A stretch of DNA of 64,000 nucleotides from Pycnopodia helianthoides (GCA_032158295.1 CM063249.1:3797195-3861194); one strand, 5' to 3'. Positions 1 through 12,766 are shown, counted from the first letter of the stretch. Numbers and translations: made by a program. The notes: generated from the letters alone by a model not told the origin.

Positions 1-356
1 TAAAATATACTTTTTGATCACAGATTTACACAAAACTTACACGGTCTAATGATGATGATAGTAGAAAACATCCCTTGAAATATTTCTGTCTGAAATGCCA
101 TATTTGATGAGAAATGAATAAACTAATTTTCCGATTGGAGTTTATCGCTCAGTGAGCGTTTTATTCATTTGTTGAATCTATGTGATTTCATGCAAATGTA
201 TAATCGGTTTTTCACTATTTTCTCGTGACCCAGATGGCCGATCGATCTCAAACTTCTACAGGTTTGTCAGTTTATGTATATGGTAGATTACATAAAGTGC
301 TTACACTGCCAGCAACTGTTTTGTTAGCAAAAACCAATTATGTAATGTTCCTTTAA
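1..356 (+). mobile_element. TTAA-flanked MITE, family A (left end cut by window)
   Basis: The right end reads CCAATTATGTAATGTTCC followed by TTAA. The interior, including the palindrome CGCTCACTGAGCG seen here in reverse, recurs at 27443-27842, 28069-28458, 57361-57755 and 60126-60515. Full copies are 390-400 bp with inverted ends AGGAACATTACAGAATTGG and TTAA on both sides, which fits a non-autonomous element using TTAA targets (piggyBac-like behaviour). There is no coding capacity; the short open frames inside are chance. Confidence 0.75.
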
Positions 357-1326
357 GTTTCAGCTTGTGGGAGAAAAACCCCAGAAAATTATTCCAGGAA
401 AAAAAAACCGCAATCAGGTATAGGGACTGAAAACACAATCCATTTAAATATGTACATCTGTTAATAGTTTATTGCCATATTTCAATTTGATTGATTCGGC
501 AAAAATGTGGACCTGAAAGCTAGATATTCCTGAGCGGAACAAAAGAAGGCAAATGATGTATCACGTTTTTTGAAGGGAGGGTAGTCAGCCCCTCTCGAGG
601 ACTTACCGTGGCGGTTGTGTAGGAGTGGGTGGGTGTATGTATCGCGCGTGTCGTCCATAGCGTTTCAAACGATGCGAGTAATTCGCATCAGGATTCGAAC
701 CGGGGTCCTAGAGGTAGAGGCCGAGGAAAGATACCACTACGCCAAATCGATCTTCAGATTCAATCTTTCATTTAGGTGTTGCACGATTGACGTGTACAGT
801 TACCAGTTACATCATACGAGGAGGGGGTGGGGTGGGGGTGTGGCGGAAGAAGTCAAACAGTTTGAGATTATGTCATCTCTATTTATACAACTGCGTGGTA
901 AAACTTTGTATGATAATAACAGGTAAATTGTTCTTTAATATCAAAATCAGGGCAGTTTAAATTCTAAACATTAAAAAAAAAAAAAAAAAAGGGGGTGCAT
1001 GCCGGCCTGCCTATTTGTTGCTTCGATAAAACAACCCGATGTGCTACTTGAAATGACGAGGACCGTTGGTGGTCAGCTTTGGTGTGGGCAAGTTCCCTTT
1101 GAGCTTTTGCCGTCCACTCAAAAAGTTGCGATTAAAATGCATTCCGTCCGAGTAATGTTTTTAGAATGTACCCGTTTTGCATTGGTTGCCACTGGTTCCC
1201 CGCTAATTCTTATTGAATGGATAGATTGAACAAGCACAATCTGCTGGTAACCAATTCCTCTAATGCCACCCCCTTCATTTTTGTTGATCTTGAGTAATCT
1301 GGGGAAGACATGAATGTTTATCTCTT
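357..1326. other. Intergenic stretch with a degraded tRNA-SINE head
   Basis: No gene is visible. Around 665-755 the minus strand carries a degraded tRNA-like head: a B-box-like GGTTCGAATCC reads on the minus strand near 690-705, with tRNA-like sequence on both sides. A poly(A) run lies near 974-991. Open frames here have no recognisable composition. Confidence 0.4.
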
Positions 1327-1614
1327 TTAAAGGGATGGTAGACCAGTTGGTAATTACTCCAAAATTTAATGGCCAAAAAAAAAACTTACTCGATAGGGAG
1401 CACTACAAAGAAATGACTCCCTTCTAAGGATTTGGTTTTTTGAGAGAGGGATTCAACAACATTTCAATCTGAGAAACGTTTCTGCATGAAACATTGATTC
1501 CTGCGTGGACATAACCGCTCCAGATACTCGGCGATATCTCAAATGAAATTTTTCACTGGTTGGTTTTATATGTGTACATTTATTCAGAATTAAAACAATC
1601 GAACGGTTCCTTAA
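1327..1614 (+). mobile_element. TTAA-flanked MITE, family B (diverged copy)
   Basis: It starts TTAAAGGGATGG and continues GGTAATTACTCC, then CTTACT, GAAATGACTCCCTTCT and GAGAGAGGGATT. This matches, with divergence, the better-preserved copy at 54163-54544. The right end near 1611-1614 is also a TTAA but is poorly defined. Non-coding. Confidence 0.5.
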
Positions 1615-2652
1615 ACGGAAGGTATACATACTTCGCCTTTAACCCTGCACCGATGCACCTGTTTTGGGCCAACGGTAATACGTCATCCTGTCACAAAGGT
1701 GTGGCTGGCCCATTTGATAGGTTAAGAGGTTAAGAGGGTCTGTTCTGCCTTATCTCAATCTCGATTTATGTCTGCTAAACCAGTCTGCTGTCGGCACAAG
1801 ATCACAAGACCTTCATTCACAAGAGGCCATTGAACCTAGAGCGGTCAGACACAACATGCCTTACCACTAAGCTGTGGTAGTGATCTGTGGCGCACGTGCC
1901 GCAGAGATAGGAGTTTGTGCATGAGCTATGGGGAAACATTTTTCCACCACCCCTCCTGACCAAATTGACGACCCCGCTGATTGACACCCCTCCTAAAACG
2001 TGTGTATTGGTACACTGCAGGATATCACGGAGTATCACGGGGTTGGGATCTACCATTTTGAAATTGTTATGTTTTTCTTGATATGTGCCAAACACTGTGG
2101 TTGGATGCCTCGCTGCCTTAACTTAAAAGCTTACTTTTGTTTATAAAACTTGGCACATTTCTAGCTGTCTTTAACAACAATTCTCTCTGGCTTGTTCACA
2201 CAACCTTACGGATCGGATTTGAGGGGTCCAGTGCTGTTGTTATTGTTCTATTATTCCTTTTTTTTTAATAAAGAATTTATCTATGGAGTCCATGTTGAAC
2301 AAAGACAAACTTTGTGGGGTCCATTGTTCCAGTGTGGAAAAAGACCCCACTAGGGCCCTTCCGTAGGCCCACAATGTTTGATGATTGTCTCATATACGCT
2401 TGTCTCTAGTTTTTAAACCATAATTATGCACAAAATATATACGTATGAATGAAATCGCACACTCACACTCCCTACCCACTCCCCTAGGGTTTCAGCTTAG
2501 GTTTAGTCCCAGCTCCAGCCTACATGCTTCACTGAGCTAAGCCTAGCTTATCTAGTTCCCGCCTTCGTGCATCGCCGAGCCAAGACCAACTCACAGTTAA
2601 TCACCCACAAGGTAGTACTTAAGCAGTATCCAGCAACAGAGTCCAGCATTCT

Positions 2653-2694
2653 CCTGAAGACGATCAGAGCATACTGATCGAAACGTTGAGTCGT
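2653..2694 (+). ncRNA. Hammerhead-like ribozyme motif (candidate)
   Basis: CTGAAGA (matching the CUGANGA core) is followed by a 6-7 bp stem, CGATCAG with CTGATCG, closed by the loop AGCATA, and then by GAAAC. Short flanking CTC/GAG could form stem I, and AACGTT is self-complementary, as in dimeric short-stem-III hammerheads of Penelope-like elements. One problem: if the 7-bp stem is fully paired, core residue G12 is used up in the stem. Motif-level evidence only. Confidence 0.35.
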
Positions 2695-4037
2695 TAACAA
2701 CCGGTTCTTTTCAGAACCAACAGTTACTCGAAAGAGATTTTAACATGGTGTTACCGCAAACCTCTCTTAGTCACTGACAACATGTTAACGGTTGCTGGGT
2801 GTTTCTCGCATACCTATCGTCACAAGTCGTCGTGTGCCCAGGGTGAAAGACGTATACCGAAGATTTTTCCGGGCGTGAGCAAAGTGAGCAAAATTGTGTT
2901 TCAAGAAAACCGAGCATGAAAGTTTGATCGGATTTTCTGTCATTCGTAATTCAATATAGGGAGGTTATTCTCTGCATGGGAAGGGGAAAACATTTCTTTG
3001 GGGGTAATTTTATAGCAATATCAAACATGTAACAGTAGTGCCATAACATGTCATTTGGTCAAAATACTTCGTGTGCCCGGAAATAGGGGGTAGACCCTTA
3101 CGCACTTTTGCCGGACACAGGGTTGGTTGGGCTTACGCATTCGGTCCACATTTGAAAAATGGAACCCACAAGGTAGACCCAGCAGAGTAATTCTTTAGAA
3201 ATGAGAATGAAAGAACAACAATAGCAGGACCCCACAACCCACCACCGTAAGGGTCGAAAACTGTAGGGCATGAGTCTGCAGTGGTGTAGCTGAGGACGGG
3301 ATGGAGGCAAGCGCCTGCAAGCCACCTTGTTTAATGTAGACCGGGACCTAAATGTAGCCCAACATTGAACACAATTACGCCCGTTCAAAGTTTAAGCCTA
3401 ATCTTGTACCTAAATGTAACCCAGACCTAGGGTTGGGATGCATGTTTGTCCTGACTACACGTACAAGTTTGGGGCTGTATATTTGGTTCAGGGTTTGGTA
3501 TACATTTAGGGCGGGGCTATTAGGTACAGGTTTTGGGCTATATTTAAGTCTGGCCTACAATTAGAGGGACCTCAAGAGAGGCGATATATTTTGGTATTGC
3601 TTGTGGAATGAAGCGATAGTACTTTTTCATACCAGGTTTGTCGAAATAATAAACTCGTTCCCATCCTTTCTTTTGTTTCGATCAACACACTATTAAACCT
3701 ACCTGTGATAGCTGAAGTAGGTTATCAGCTATTAGTCTAAAAGTTTAACAAGAATAATGGTAACTGGAAGGGAGTCGTTCATTGTTTTGTCATGGTTTTG
3801 TACACGTTCACAAGTTCGGCGTGTTTATTTCGATTGTGTAGTAATCTAAATATGCAATGGATCTTATGGACTGACGTCATCACGCCGCCATCTTAGATGT
3901 AAAATGATGATGAAACAACTAGAAATAAGTGCTGATATGTACGCGCGGCGCACAGGATGGGCCAATGAGCAACCTTCTTCTGACCTCCAGCCGAGGGCGC
4001 CCTACTCTTATGATGTCATGAGCATAAGGTCTGTGGT
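2667..4037. repeat. 1.37-kb tandem duplication, copy 1
   Basis: The segment beginning GAGCATACTGATCGAAACG recurs 1371 bp downstream, nearly identical, with a few one-base indels (for example 3583-3600 against 4955-4970). It contains a TTCTTTTCAGAA hairpin segment, a stretch related to the CA-array unit near 3190-3245 in reverse, and a CRE/YY1-like MITE at its right end (3859-4033). It holds no coding gene; the open frames of about 100 codons on the minus strand differ in length between copies because of an indel. Confidence 0.9.
3859..4033 (+). mobile_element. CRE/YY1-motif MITE, family G, copy in duplication 1
   Basis: Imperfect terminal inverted repeats start GGATCTTATGGACTGACGTC on the left and, reversed, AGACCTTATGCTCATGAC on the right. 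Next to the left end lies TGACGTCATCACGCCGCCAT, which is CRE-like plus the complement of a YY1-like ATGGCGGC. Related copies are at 5232-5404 and 61529-61895, with a fragment at 20777-20815. Confidence 0.6.
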
Positions 4038-5412
4038 GAGCATACTGATCGAAACGTTGAGTCGTTAACAACCGGTTCTTTTCAGAACCAACAGTTACTC
4101 GAAAGAGATTTTAACATGGTGTTACCGCAAACCTCTCTTAGTCACTGACAACATGTTAACGGTTGCTGGGTGTTTCTCGCATACCTATCGTCACAAGTCG
4201 TCGTGTGCCCAGGGTGAAAGACGTATACCGAAGATTTTTCCGGGCGTGAGCAAAGTGAGCAAAATTGTGTTTCAAGAAAACCGAGCATGAAAGTTTGATC
4301 GGATTTTCTGTCATTCGTAATTCAATATAGGGAGGTTATTCTCTGCATGGGAAGGGAAAACATTTCTTTGGGGGTAATTTTATAGCAATATCAAACATGT
4401 AACAGTAGTGCCATAACATGTCATTTTGGTCAAAATACTTCGTGTGCCCGGAAATAGGGGGTAGACCCTTACGCACTTTTGCCGGACACAGGGTTGGTTG
4501 GGCTTACGCATTCGGTCCACATTTGAAAAATGGAACCCACAAGGTAGACCCAGCAGAGTAATTCTTTAGAAATAAGAATGAAAGAACAACAATAGCAGGA
4601 CCCCACAACCCACCACCGTAAGGGTCGAAAACTGTAGGGCATGAGTCTGCAGTGGTGTAGCTGAGGACGGGATGGAGGCAAGCGCCTGCAAGCCACCTTG
4701 TTTAATGTAGACCGGGACCTAAATGTAGCCCAAGCATTGAACACAATTACGCCCGCTTCAAAGTTTAAGCCTAATCTTGTACCTAAATGTAACCCAGACC
4801 TAGGGTTGGGATGCATGTTTGTCCTGACTACACGTACAAGTTTGGGGCTGTATATTTGGTTCAGGGTTTGGTATACATTTAGGGCGGGGCTATTAGGTAC
4901 AGGTTTTGGGCTATATTTAAGTCTGGCCTACAATTAGAGGGACCTCAGAGAGGGCGATATATTTTGGTATTGCTTGTGGAATGAAGCGATAGTACTTTTC
5001 ATACCAGGTTTGTCGAAATAATAAACTCGTTCCCATCCTTTCTTTTGTTTCGATCAACACACTATTAAACCTACCTGTGATAGCTGAAGTAGGTTATCAG
5101 CTATTAGTCTAAAAAGTTTAACAAGAATAATGGTAACTGGAAGGGAGTCGTTCATTGTTTTGTCATGGTTTTGTACACGTTCACAAGTTCGGCGTGTTTA
5201 TTTCGATTGTGTAGTAATCTAAATATGCAATGGATCTTATGGACTGACGTCATCACGCCGCCATCTTAGATGTAAAATGATGATGAAACAACTAGAAATA
5301 AGTGCTGATATGTACGCGCGGCGCACAGGATGGGCCAATGAGCAACCTTCTTCTGACCTCCAGCCGAGGGCGCCCTACTCTTATGATGTCATGAGCATAA
5401 GGTCTGTGGTGA
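4038..5412. repeat. 1.37-kb tandem duplication, copy 2
   Basis: Second copy of the 2667-4037 unit, joined head to tail without spacer. The left half of the hammerhead-like motif present before copy 1 is absent here, so the duplication breakpoint falls inside that motif. The very high identity suggests a recent event, or an assembly duplication that read depth would settle. Confidence 0.9.
5232..5404 (+). mobile_element. CRE/YY1-motif MITE, family G, copy in duplication 2
   Basis: Near-identical to 3859-4033 and carried along by the tandem duplication. It again holds TGACGTCATCACGCCGCCAT at the left and CTTATGATGTCATGAGC at the right. Confidence 0.6.
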
Positions 5413-7255
5413 TGTTGAGGGTTTTGCTTTCTTGACTCTGACAGAATTTCGAAGGTTTTTTTTTCAGGAGGATTGGTACTGAACCTTTTAACAGTGAGCT
5501 TCCAGATTGAAACCAATAAATTATTTTCTCGATGATATAATAACCAACATAGTCTTCAGGACCTAGAACAAATTGTGTAAGTACGAAATGCAATCATTGA
5601 CGTATTAAATGACAGGATATCCGCTACCATAAATAAAAGGAATTGTGAGTAGTTTATGTATGTTAATAACTTATAAATGTAAATATTAACCTTCAGTGAG
5701 CTCTCAAATTGAAACCAATCAAATTTTGCTTGACAATATTACCAACACTGATCAGCTAACAAGAGTATGGCAGTGTACGCCTTAACTGTATAGTGCGAGT
5801 AAAACTGACGCGCAAATTTAATTATGAAGCTATGAATGGGGCGATACGTCATCGGTCAATATTGACTCCGTGTGACAATTCATTATATATGAGGAACTGG
5901 GATCATGTTTGGACAACGGCGAGTCGTTTATAACCTTCTTTTGTTCCGCTGTGATCTAACTGAAATCATATTATATTAATTAACAAACCACTTTGCAGGT
6001 GTGTTTTTGTTTTGTTTTCGCTTCAGATTAATTGTATCAATATTGTGTCCATTGTCTGTCTTCGTATCCCAACAATTAAAAGAGTGGTCAATACCCCCCC
6101 CCCATAGGTGAAGTACCTTATTGCTTAAAAAAAATGAGCTATTAAAAAATGTCATCAAGATAGAGTGGTCACTTTTTGAGTGAAAACAACGGGGGGGGGG
6201 ACGGTTTATGTTTTGTCAGGTAACATCGTTTGTACAAATTATTTCGACTGCAGCCATCTAAAAAGGCAAATTTTAGTTTTTGGATAGTCCTCATTTTTAG
6301 ACAGGACAAATTTCTCCGAAGGCTTAAGACTGGTATACAAAATATTTTTGTTGAGCTTCCAGAAATTCGACGTTTTCAAATCCAGTCAGGTACTTTATTC
6401 CTTCTACTTGACACTTATTAGCCCGAGTTATAGATGAAGCCGTTGAGCCCCCCCCCCCCCCACCCTAATCAACTGGAAAATCACAAGATAAAAAGGTGTT
6501 TATAATTCAGCTCAAATAGTTCCATGTGATATAGTTTTCATCTAAGGCCTACTGGATTTATTACTGTGCTGGGCAGACATGAATGGATCTTTAAGATGAG
6601 CATGCTGCCTACACAAAAGCAAAGGCAACAACCCACTTGGTATTGGCGTAGACGTGGATGTGATCTCCCTATGAACTGCCTGTGCAGAAGCCGATCACTG
6701 ACGCACTGACCTCCACTTCAGATCGCATGCAAGAGTTTAGTCTTTCGCCACATCATCCCCGTGCGGCAGCGCCTCTCACTGTATCAAAGCGTCGTGTCCG
6801 TGTAGTCTGTCACTCAACTATTGTCGACCTAACCCCCCGGACAAGTTTAATCGAGTACGCCCGTGTAGTAAATGGCAAGCTGCCTTTTTTTTCCGGGGCG
6901 TTGTTTTCTAATGCAGTGACTTTCTCACCAGTGACCAAACTCTGGTGAAAGGCAACGCTATCGAACCGCGCACCGCCTTGCCTCGCCTCTGCCGCCAGGT
7001 GTCACAGCTGTGTACATTCCGCACAGATTACCGTCACCTGAACCACGGACCGTGCCCGCCACAAGTGGGTCGATCGAGCCCCCCTACCCCCCCCCCCCCC
7101 CACGTGCCGGTGCCTTCCCACTAAACTGAGCAATGCCCTATTTCCGTTTTTTTTTACAATTGAAGATTATGCTGGGATGAAACAAAAAATAGTGCCATTG
7201 TGATTTATATGGTCGCTTTATCACCGGTCGTGTCGTATTTTGATTCTGGTTTCCA
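5413..7255. other. Upstream flank of the gene, no feature recognised
   Basis: No gene or well-defined repeat is visible. Homopolymer C or G tracts occur near 6092-6103, 6190-6200, 6450-6463 and 7080-7101. The stretch directly before the TATA box may hold promoter elements but nothing specific stands out. Confidence 0.4.
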
Positions 7256-7263
7256 TATAAAAA
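7256..7263 (+). promoter_or_regulatory. TATA box of the secreted-protein gene
   Basis: TATAAAAA lies in a GC-richer setting about 240 bp upstream of the proposed start codon. A transcription start about 25-30 bp downstream (around 7285-7292) would give a 5' UTR of roughly 210 bases. It is placed correctly for exon 1 (7500-7530), but no transcript evidence is available. Confidence 0.5.
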
Positions 7264-7499
7264 GAGGGACGTTTACCAAGTGCCAGTACAAGTAGCCGAA
7301 TTGGTGGAAGAGTACGCACGCACACAGACGCACTTGTAATCATTATTGAGTACTGTCGAGTCAGAGTGATAAGTGCCTGCAGTTTGTACGGAAGCTGCGA
7401 GTGCCTTCCTTTTTTGGACGTCGTGTGATTTGCGAGTTGGAGAGACAGCCCAGACACAGTCAGCCTGAGAAGCAGATTATACCGGTCGCCTTGTCCATC

Positions 7500-7530
7500 A
7501 TGTGCCTTATAAAGTCGATGACTGCAACTG
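7500..7530 (+). CDS. Exon 1 of putative secreted protein (start codon, signal-peptide N-region)
   Basis: ATG at 7500 opens MCLIKSMTAT and runs into a strong donor, CTG|GTAAGT, at 7530/7531, leaving one base of a split codon (phase 1). The next exon I propose (34217) opens with CG, completing GCG (Ala), and continues with a hydrophobic run, so the two together form a plausible signal peptide. A TATA box lies 240 bp upstream. Short first coding exons that split the signal peptide at phase 1 are common in secreted-factor genes. The exon is too short to be supported by composition; the case rests on donor strength, TATA position and phase fit over a 26.7-kb intron. Confidence 0.5.
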
Positions 7531-8489
7531 GTAAGTTCGATTTTTAGAATACCCCTTCATAACATGGAACCCCCAAAACACATATTTTATTATATTGAAA
7601 TGTGGAAATGTACTCCGTTTTACAGCCAATTAAAAAACGCACCTGTTCGCTAATAACACTTAAACCTTGTAACTCCATGGTTTGGTTCTAGATTTGGATA
7701 TTCAAACCCGCTGCATTACTGCCGGAAAATAGTATGGTTTCGGGGGATATTTATTTGCATTGGATGACATTAAAACGAGTTTGATTGAAGTGTAAATCGT
7801 TTCTTATAAATTTTTTTATTGACTTCCTCTGCGTGGGTTTGTGCCCGGTTATGCGACTGTTGGGCAAATAACGATAAATCTTATTATGCTATACGAAATG
7901 GACTCAATATTGGATTTTTTTTGTGTTAAAGCCTTGAAGGTGTGTCAATTGAGGGTAGGCTCGATTTCCAAAAGAGCTAAGATTGATGATCGATGATCTC
8001 AACAACCCATCTTAAGATGAATCCTTAGTGCTTTGTGAAAACGAGCCAGGGCCCGGTTTCGCAAAAGAGCTACTATTGATATTAAGAATGTGCATCAATC
8101 TTAATCACAAAGCAGAATGTGGCGACACAATGAAAAATCACTTTTATCGATATTGACGAATCACCTAAAGATGAATCTTGGTGTGTTTTTGTGTGTGTGT
8201 TTTTTTTTTGGGGGGGGGCTGTAAATGATTGACTACTGTTACATGAAGACAAACGATTGCTTGAATGTGTGTAGTTCAGATAAAAGCCATATTTATGAGT
8301 AACTTTGGTTTTGGTTTTGAGCATGATGAGCGTTCAATTTTTTTTTCATACAGCCAAGTTGTTCACTGACCAACCATGCAAGGAAATTTGATAAAAAAAC
8401 TCCTACGGTGCCGCACGCGGCATTTACGCAAAAATCCTATTTGGGCGTTCAGAAATGATACGTCCCTGCCCGTAAAAGAGCGGCTGACT

Positions 8490-8632
8490 AAGGCCGTGTC
8501 CGAATTAGCGGCTACAGCTACGGCTACGGCTAGATTTCCGCGTCATCACGTGTTGAAGTATAATACGTCCTAAGCAACACCCTTAGCAACAGTCGTAGCC
8601 GTAGCTGTAGCCGCCAATTCGGATACGGCCTT
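8490..8632. mobile_element. Short inverted-repeat MITE, family F
   Basis: Inverted ends AAGGCCGTGTCCGAATT and, reversed, AAGGCCGTATCCGAATT enclose arms rich in GGCTAC repeats (left GCGGCTACAGCTACGGCTAC, right the complement). The whole 143 bp can fold into a hairpin. A partial relative lies at 58097-58211. Non-coding; the open frame through it is coincidental. Confidence 0.75.
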
Positions 8633-11482
8633 ACACTCTATGACATCAGTTGGAAATTACTCATTCTTTGTAACGACGAGGTGCATTTTGTGTGACTAAA
8701 ATGAGACACCGAGTTGTTAACACTCTATACCGTAAAAATATTTCCGTAATTTACGTGAATTAACCTGATGGGCGCCAAATAATTAACCGTAACATTTACG
8801 GATAGCTTTTCAAAAAGGAAACCTGCACCAATGACGGGAATCTAACGGTTTTCAAAAGAGATAAAATTAATCATAAATTGAGCGCTGTTTATATGTTTAA
8901 AACAAAATTGTAACGGTATCTGTAAATTTTACGGTAACATAACCGTAACAAAACTGGAACGATTTATAATAAGTACTCTCGGTTCACCATTACAAGATGT
9001 AATCATTTACACGTGGAAAAGCAAGCACGAGCAATAGCGAACCAGGAGCTGGCTCAACATTCGTGTTTAAAAGTATCGCAACACTGAACTGGAATCTGGG
9101 AATCTGGGGTTGAACTATAAATAATATACCGCCAAACCAGAATCATGTTGAACCACAACTTGTGAGTCGGACAAAATGTAACACCTTGGGCTAAATTTTA
9201 AGTAAGCACAAACAAATAATAATAATAATAATAATAATAATAATTGTATTAGCCAATAGAAAAAAGAACTTAAGTAAACAGAAATCTTGCTTAGAAGAAA
9301 TAGGTTACCAGTCAAACTATCATGCATTATATTCCCTTGACTGGTTCTCTGCTCATGCTTAGCAGAAGACTCCACTATTCATTAAGCGCCACTGTTTTTT
9401 GCGTAACACCTCACCCCTGCAGTTCATCCGTGCCACAGCTAAACTCCATGAAACTCAACACCTGTATTTATATATTCGTGTATAAAAAAAACTCGTGTCA
9501 ACACAAAAAAACGATATCTCCAGAAAGCCAAAGAGCGATAAGTGTTTAGACAGACCAGGTAGTGGAGGAAATCCATTAACCGTTAGCACGGTGTTTAGGG
9601 CTAAGGCTAAGTGGGAATCTACTCCTACGAAAAAAAGAAGGAACGTAATCGCTGACTAAATACTTAATGGTTTGACGTGGTACTCAGTCAAGTTGCTGAA
9701 AATAGATTGCACATGGACTTGATGGAGTATATCTATAAATATATAATTATATAGCACGTTGACTACTGCAAATGAACGCTCAGTTGAAGTGGGATTCTTA
9801 ATATATTCATATTAGTATGGATTTGTTTTCTTCTTCAACATGCTTCAGACGCTACTGGCCCAATTAATGAGTTTTGTGGTCACGTTAAATACATTTTTTT
9901 AATAAATATTCATAGTGGTTTATTTAATTCAGTTCGTGGCCCACGCTGACTTACAAGAATGTTATAATACAACAAAATTAAAATGACTCTACTTTATAGA
10001 GTCAAAATTGAATGATTAAAGGGCAAATTGTATGATCATGCCAGAACAAAAACGAGATTGAAAGTTTGAAGACAATGTGCAGTGCTGCAACAAACACGAT
10101 TTAAAACTGTCGTGTCTCTTCAAAGTTGCATGGTATCTTCATTTATTAACATTTTCAAATTTCATGAATTGTAACAGAGGGTATCATTTTTTTGCTTGTT
10201 CCACAATGGATTGCGTACACTATACACAAAATTAATTTGAAAATAGTGATGACAATTTAACAATAATGATAGTGACTATTTGAGAAGTGCTATGCCTTGA
10301 AGAAAAAAAAAAGCAAGAAAAAAAAGCACTTGCATTGGACCAGTTAAAGTCAAACTCCGGGTTGCACATAATTCAATGATGCCCATAAACAAACACACTA
10401 ATTTTCGAAAGGGTTTTGAAGCTGTTTTACATTTAATGAACATAAACAAACACCACGTATTATCTTAAAATGAAGTCTAACATTTTAACTCCAATTGAGT
10501 AATTCGACTGCACCGGAGCAGCCCGGTGTAGCGTTTTAAATTTGAAGGAAAAGGGCATCATTGTTTTTTAGGGGAAAAGCTTGAACAAGCAGCCTGGGAA
10601 AATGACATCGAACTTGATGGTCAAGCTCTAGTGAACTTTTCTTGGAAAAAACAAAAACTGTTTCATGTTTTTTTATTTTGTATTTGTTGGGGGTGTTGTT
10701 TTTTAATTTTGTATTGTATTAATTTATTTATTAATTGGTTTAAATGTCAACCATGTACAGTGTTTAAATTTTCCTATGAAATGAAGTTAAATTCGGGGAA
10801 ACTGTATCTGAAAACCTAAACATAAACTGAAACAGCTTGTTCCGGTTGTTACAACCAAAACTAAGGACAATGTGTTCACTTGCTGGAAATTGAGCAATTT
10901 TTTTTTTACTACTTTCTCTTGACTCACACAACGGATTAAGCCCACATTTTCACAGGTTTGTGTACAGTGTATATGGTCGATCACACAAAACATGAACACT
11001 GTCTGCAACTATTTTGTCAGCTCCACCAATCCTGTATATAACACCTTTAACACGAGCATGCAGTTTCGGGTTGGGGAAAAAAAAAGTTGTTTACACTGCT
11101 CTGGTGAAAAATACATAATTTGAAAACAAATTATCTTAAAAAGTAATTATCTTTTTAACTATCATGTTGTTGCCGGTTTTCCATATTCTACAGTCATTTC
11201 ATGTTTGTAGTTTTACTGGAAAACTACTCAAGAAGAAACCGAATTGATTAAAATGCTGACGTATACTTGCAATCATGACTTGTTCATAACGATTTCGGCA
11301 CAACGATAACGAAGTTCAACACCGTTAACTGTACTTTAAATACGTTAATGTTTTGGATAATGAAGGACGCAGACGGGAACGAAACAGAAGAACAAGTGAT
11401 TAAAACACATTAATCAAGTGGCGAGCCTACAGAAGTGTACAATTATACCATTGACGACACACGTGTGAACGTGCATGAAACC
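8633..11482. other. Intronic stretch with few recognisable features
   Basis: AT-rich and non-coding. A (TAA)n microsatellite lies at about 9217-9243. Around 8730-8960 the motif ACGGTAA/TTACCGT recurs in both orientations, suggesting a decayed inverted-repeat element. A MITE remnant is at 10920-11050. Nothing else can be supported. Confidence 0.4.
10920..11050 (+). mobile_element. TTAA-ended MITE remnant, family D
   Basis: TTTTCACAGGTTTGTGTACA, then a segment ending CCACCAATCCTGTATATAAC and ACCTTTAA, matches the right part of the family D pattern (ends ATTGGTAGAGCTGACAAA reversed; compare 54648-54992 and 61197-61403). The left end is not preserved. Confidence 0.45.
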
Positions 11483-11935
11483 TGTTGAATGCCTCTGTGC
11501 GCATGTCAGTATTATACGCACCCCCCCCCCCGTTAAATCAATACCCGAACAACGTCAACCCATGCTTTATTTTTTGACTGACACAGCCATCACGTGATTT
11601 CCATTCACAAGTTGACGACGAGTGTTTACGAACGTTGGTTTTGATGCGTTCTTCCGGTTGCCCAGGTATTGATACATTATAATCGGGGTTATTAGGAAAG
11701 AGAGAGTAATTGGTACCAATAACAGTTCTCGTCAAGAACCGATAGATCACGGCAGCCGGCCGGCAGCGGAACTTGCTTCGGAGAATGCACTCGGTGGTTT
11801 CCACACGGAGGACGTGATTTGTTTTCTTTTTACGTATATAAGCCGGATACGGCTGCTTTGTCGCAATAAAATAAACAGCTTTCATATAAAATGAAGACCG
11901 AACTCATTCGTCTACGACAGCAAGACCTTACCATG
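11483..11935 (+). repeat. Possible solo LTR or orphan promoter (TATA plus AATAAA)
   Basis: TATATAAG at about 11834-11841 is followed within 35 bases by AATAAAATAAA, the close TATA/polyadenylation pairing often seen in LTRs. A TG dinucleotide at 11483 and CA near 11932 could be ends, but no target-site duplication or internal retroelement coding is visible. Low-confidence alternative: an unrelated promoter-like sequence. Confidence 0.25.
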
Positions 11936-12766
11936 ACGACATTGCGAAAATGGTTCGAAAATGGTTTATTTACACGTGCGTTTCCCGCCAAAACAACCTG
12001 AGCGCGTTGTTGTATAGCACTTAGCGTTAATGTCGGAGCAGGCCAACGGCATCGTTCGATCACAACCGGACTGTTTGACATCTGCCCTTGTACATCCTTA
12101 CACAAAAATACACGTCATCGAAAGCTCCGTCTTGTACTTATTTATAGTGGAAAACGAAATGAAAAACAACACAATCGAAGAGGTATGACATTTGAACAAG
12201 GGTCCGTGCCACCCACCTAAAATGCCAATTGAGGAATCCTCACTTATAGATAATCCGAAATATTTCACTTCATCATGTCGTCGATGGAAGAGGTCCATCT
12301 CAGAGTCTCAAAATAGCTTTAAGGGCGATTGCCACACGTCATTCCGTTAATATGAAATGAACGAGGCCATTGTACAATTGTACAATCATATGTATTAATA
12401 TGTAACTGTCGAATCTCTCCCGTTGAGTATAGGTATAATAACTGTACCCCATTGGTCTAAGGTACAATTTACTTAAAACTAATTCGGCACAATTCATAAA
12501 ACTTGTAAGTCAAAGGAAATATAAGGGGTTCCTGATTTGGTTTCGTTTCTGTAGAAAGGATTTCAATGTGAAAATTCATGTAAAATGATTGAAAACTAAT
12601 ATGAAAGTTTTCAGCACAACAACATATTTGTTTTTTAACCTCCCAAACCGAACGCAATAACATTTATTCTCTGTACGTTCAAACGTACGGCATGATGGTC
12701 AGTACGGGTATTCATCGGAGCATATATAGAAAACGAACAAACTTACAAATTAGTTTATTATGCGAG

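Noticed and set aside
3098..4816. Minus-strand frames of 96 and 115 codons in the duplicated units
   Set aside because: The two near-identical copies give different frame lengths because of an indel, which argues against coding constraint.
11538..12105. Two overlapping minus-strand frames of 115 and 91 codons
   Set aside because: No domain, no splice-like borders; the region has LTR-like TATA/AATAAA signals on the other strand instead.
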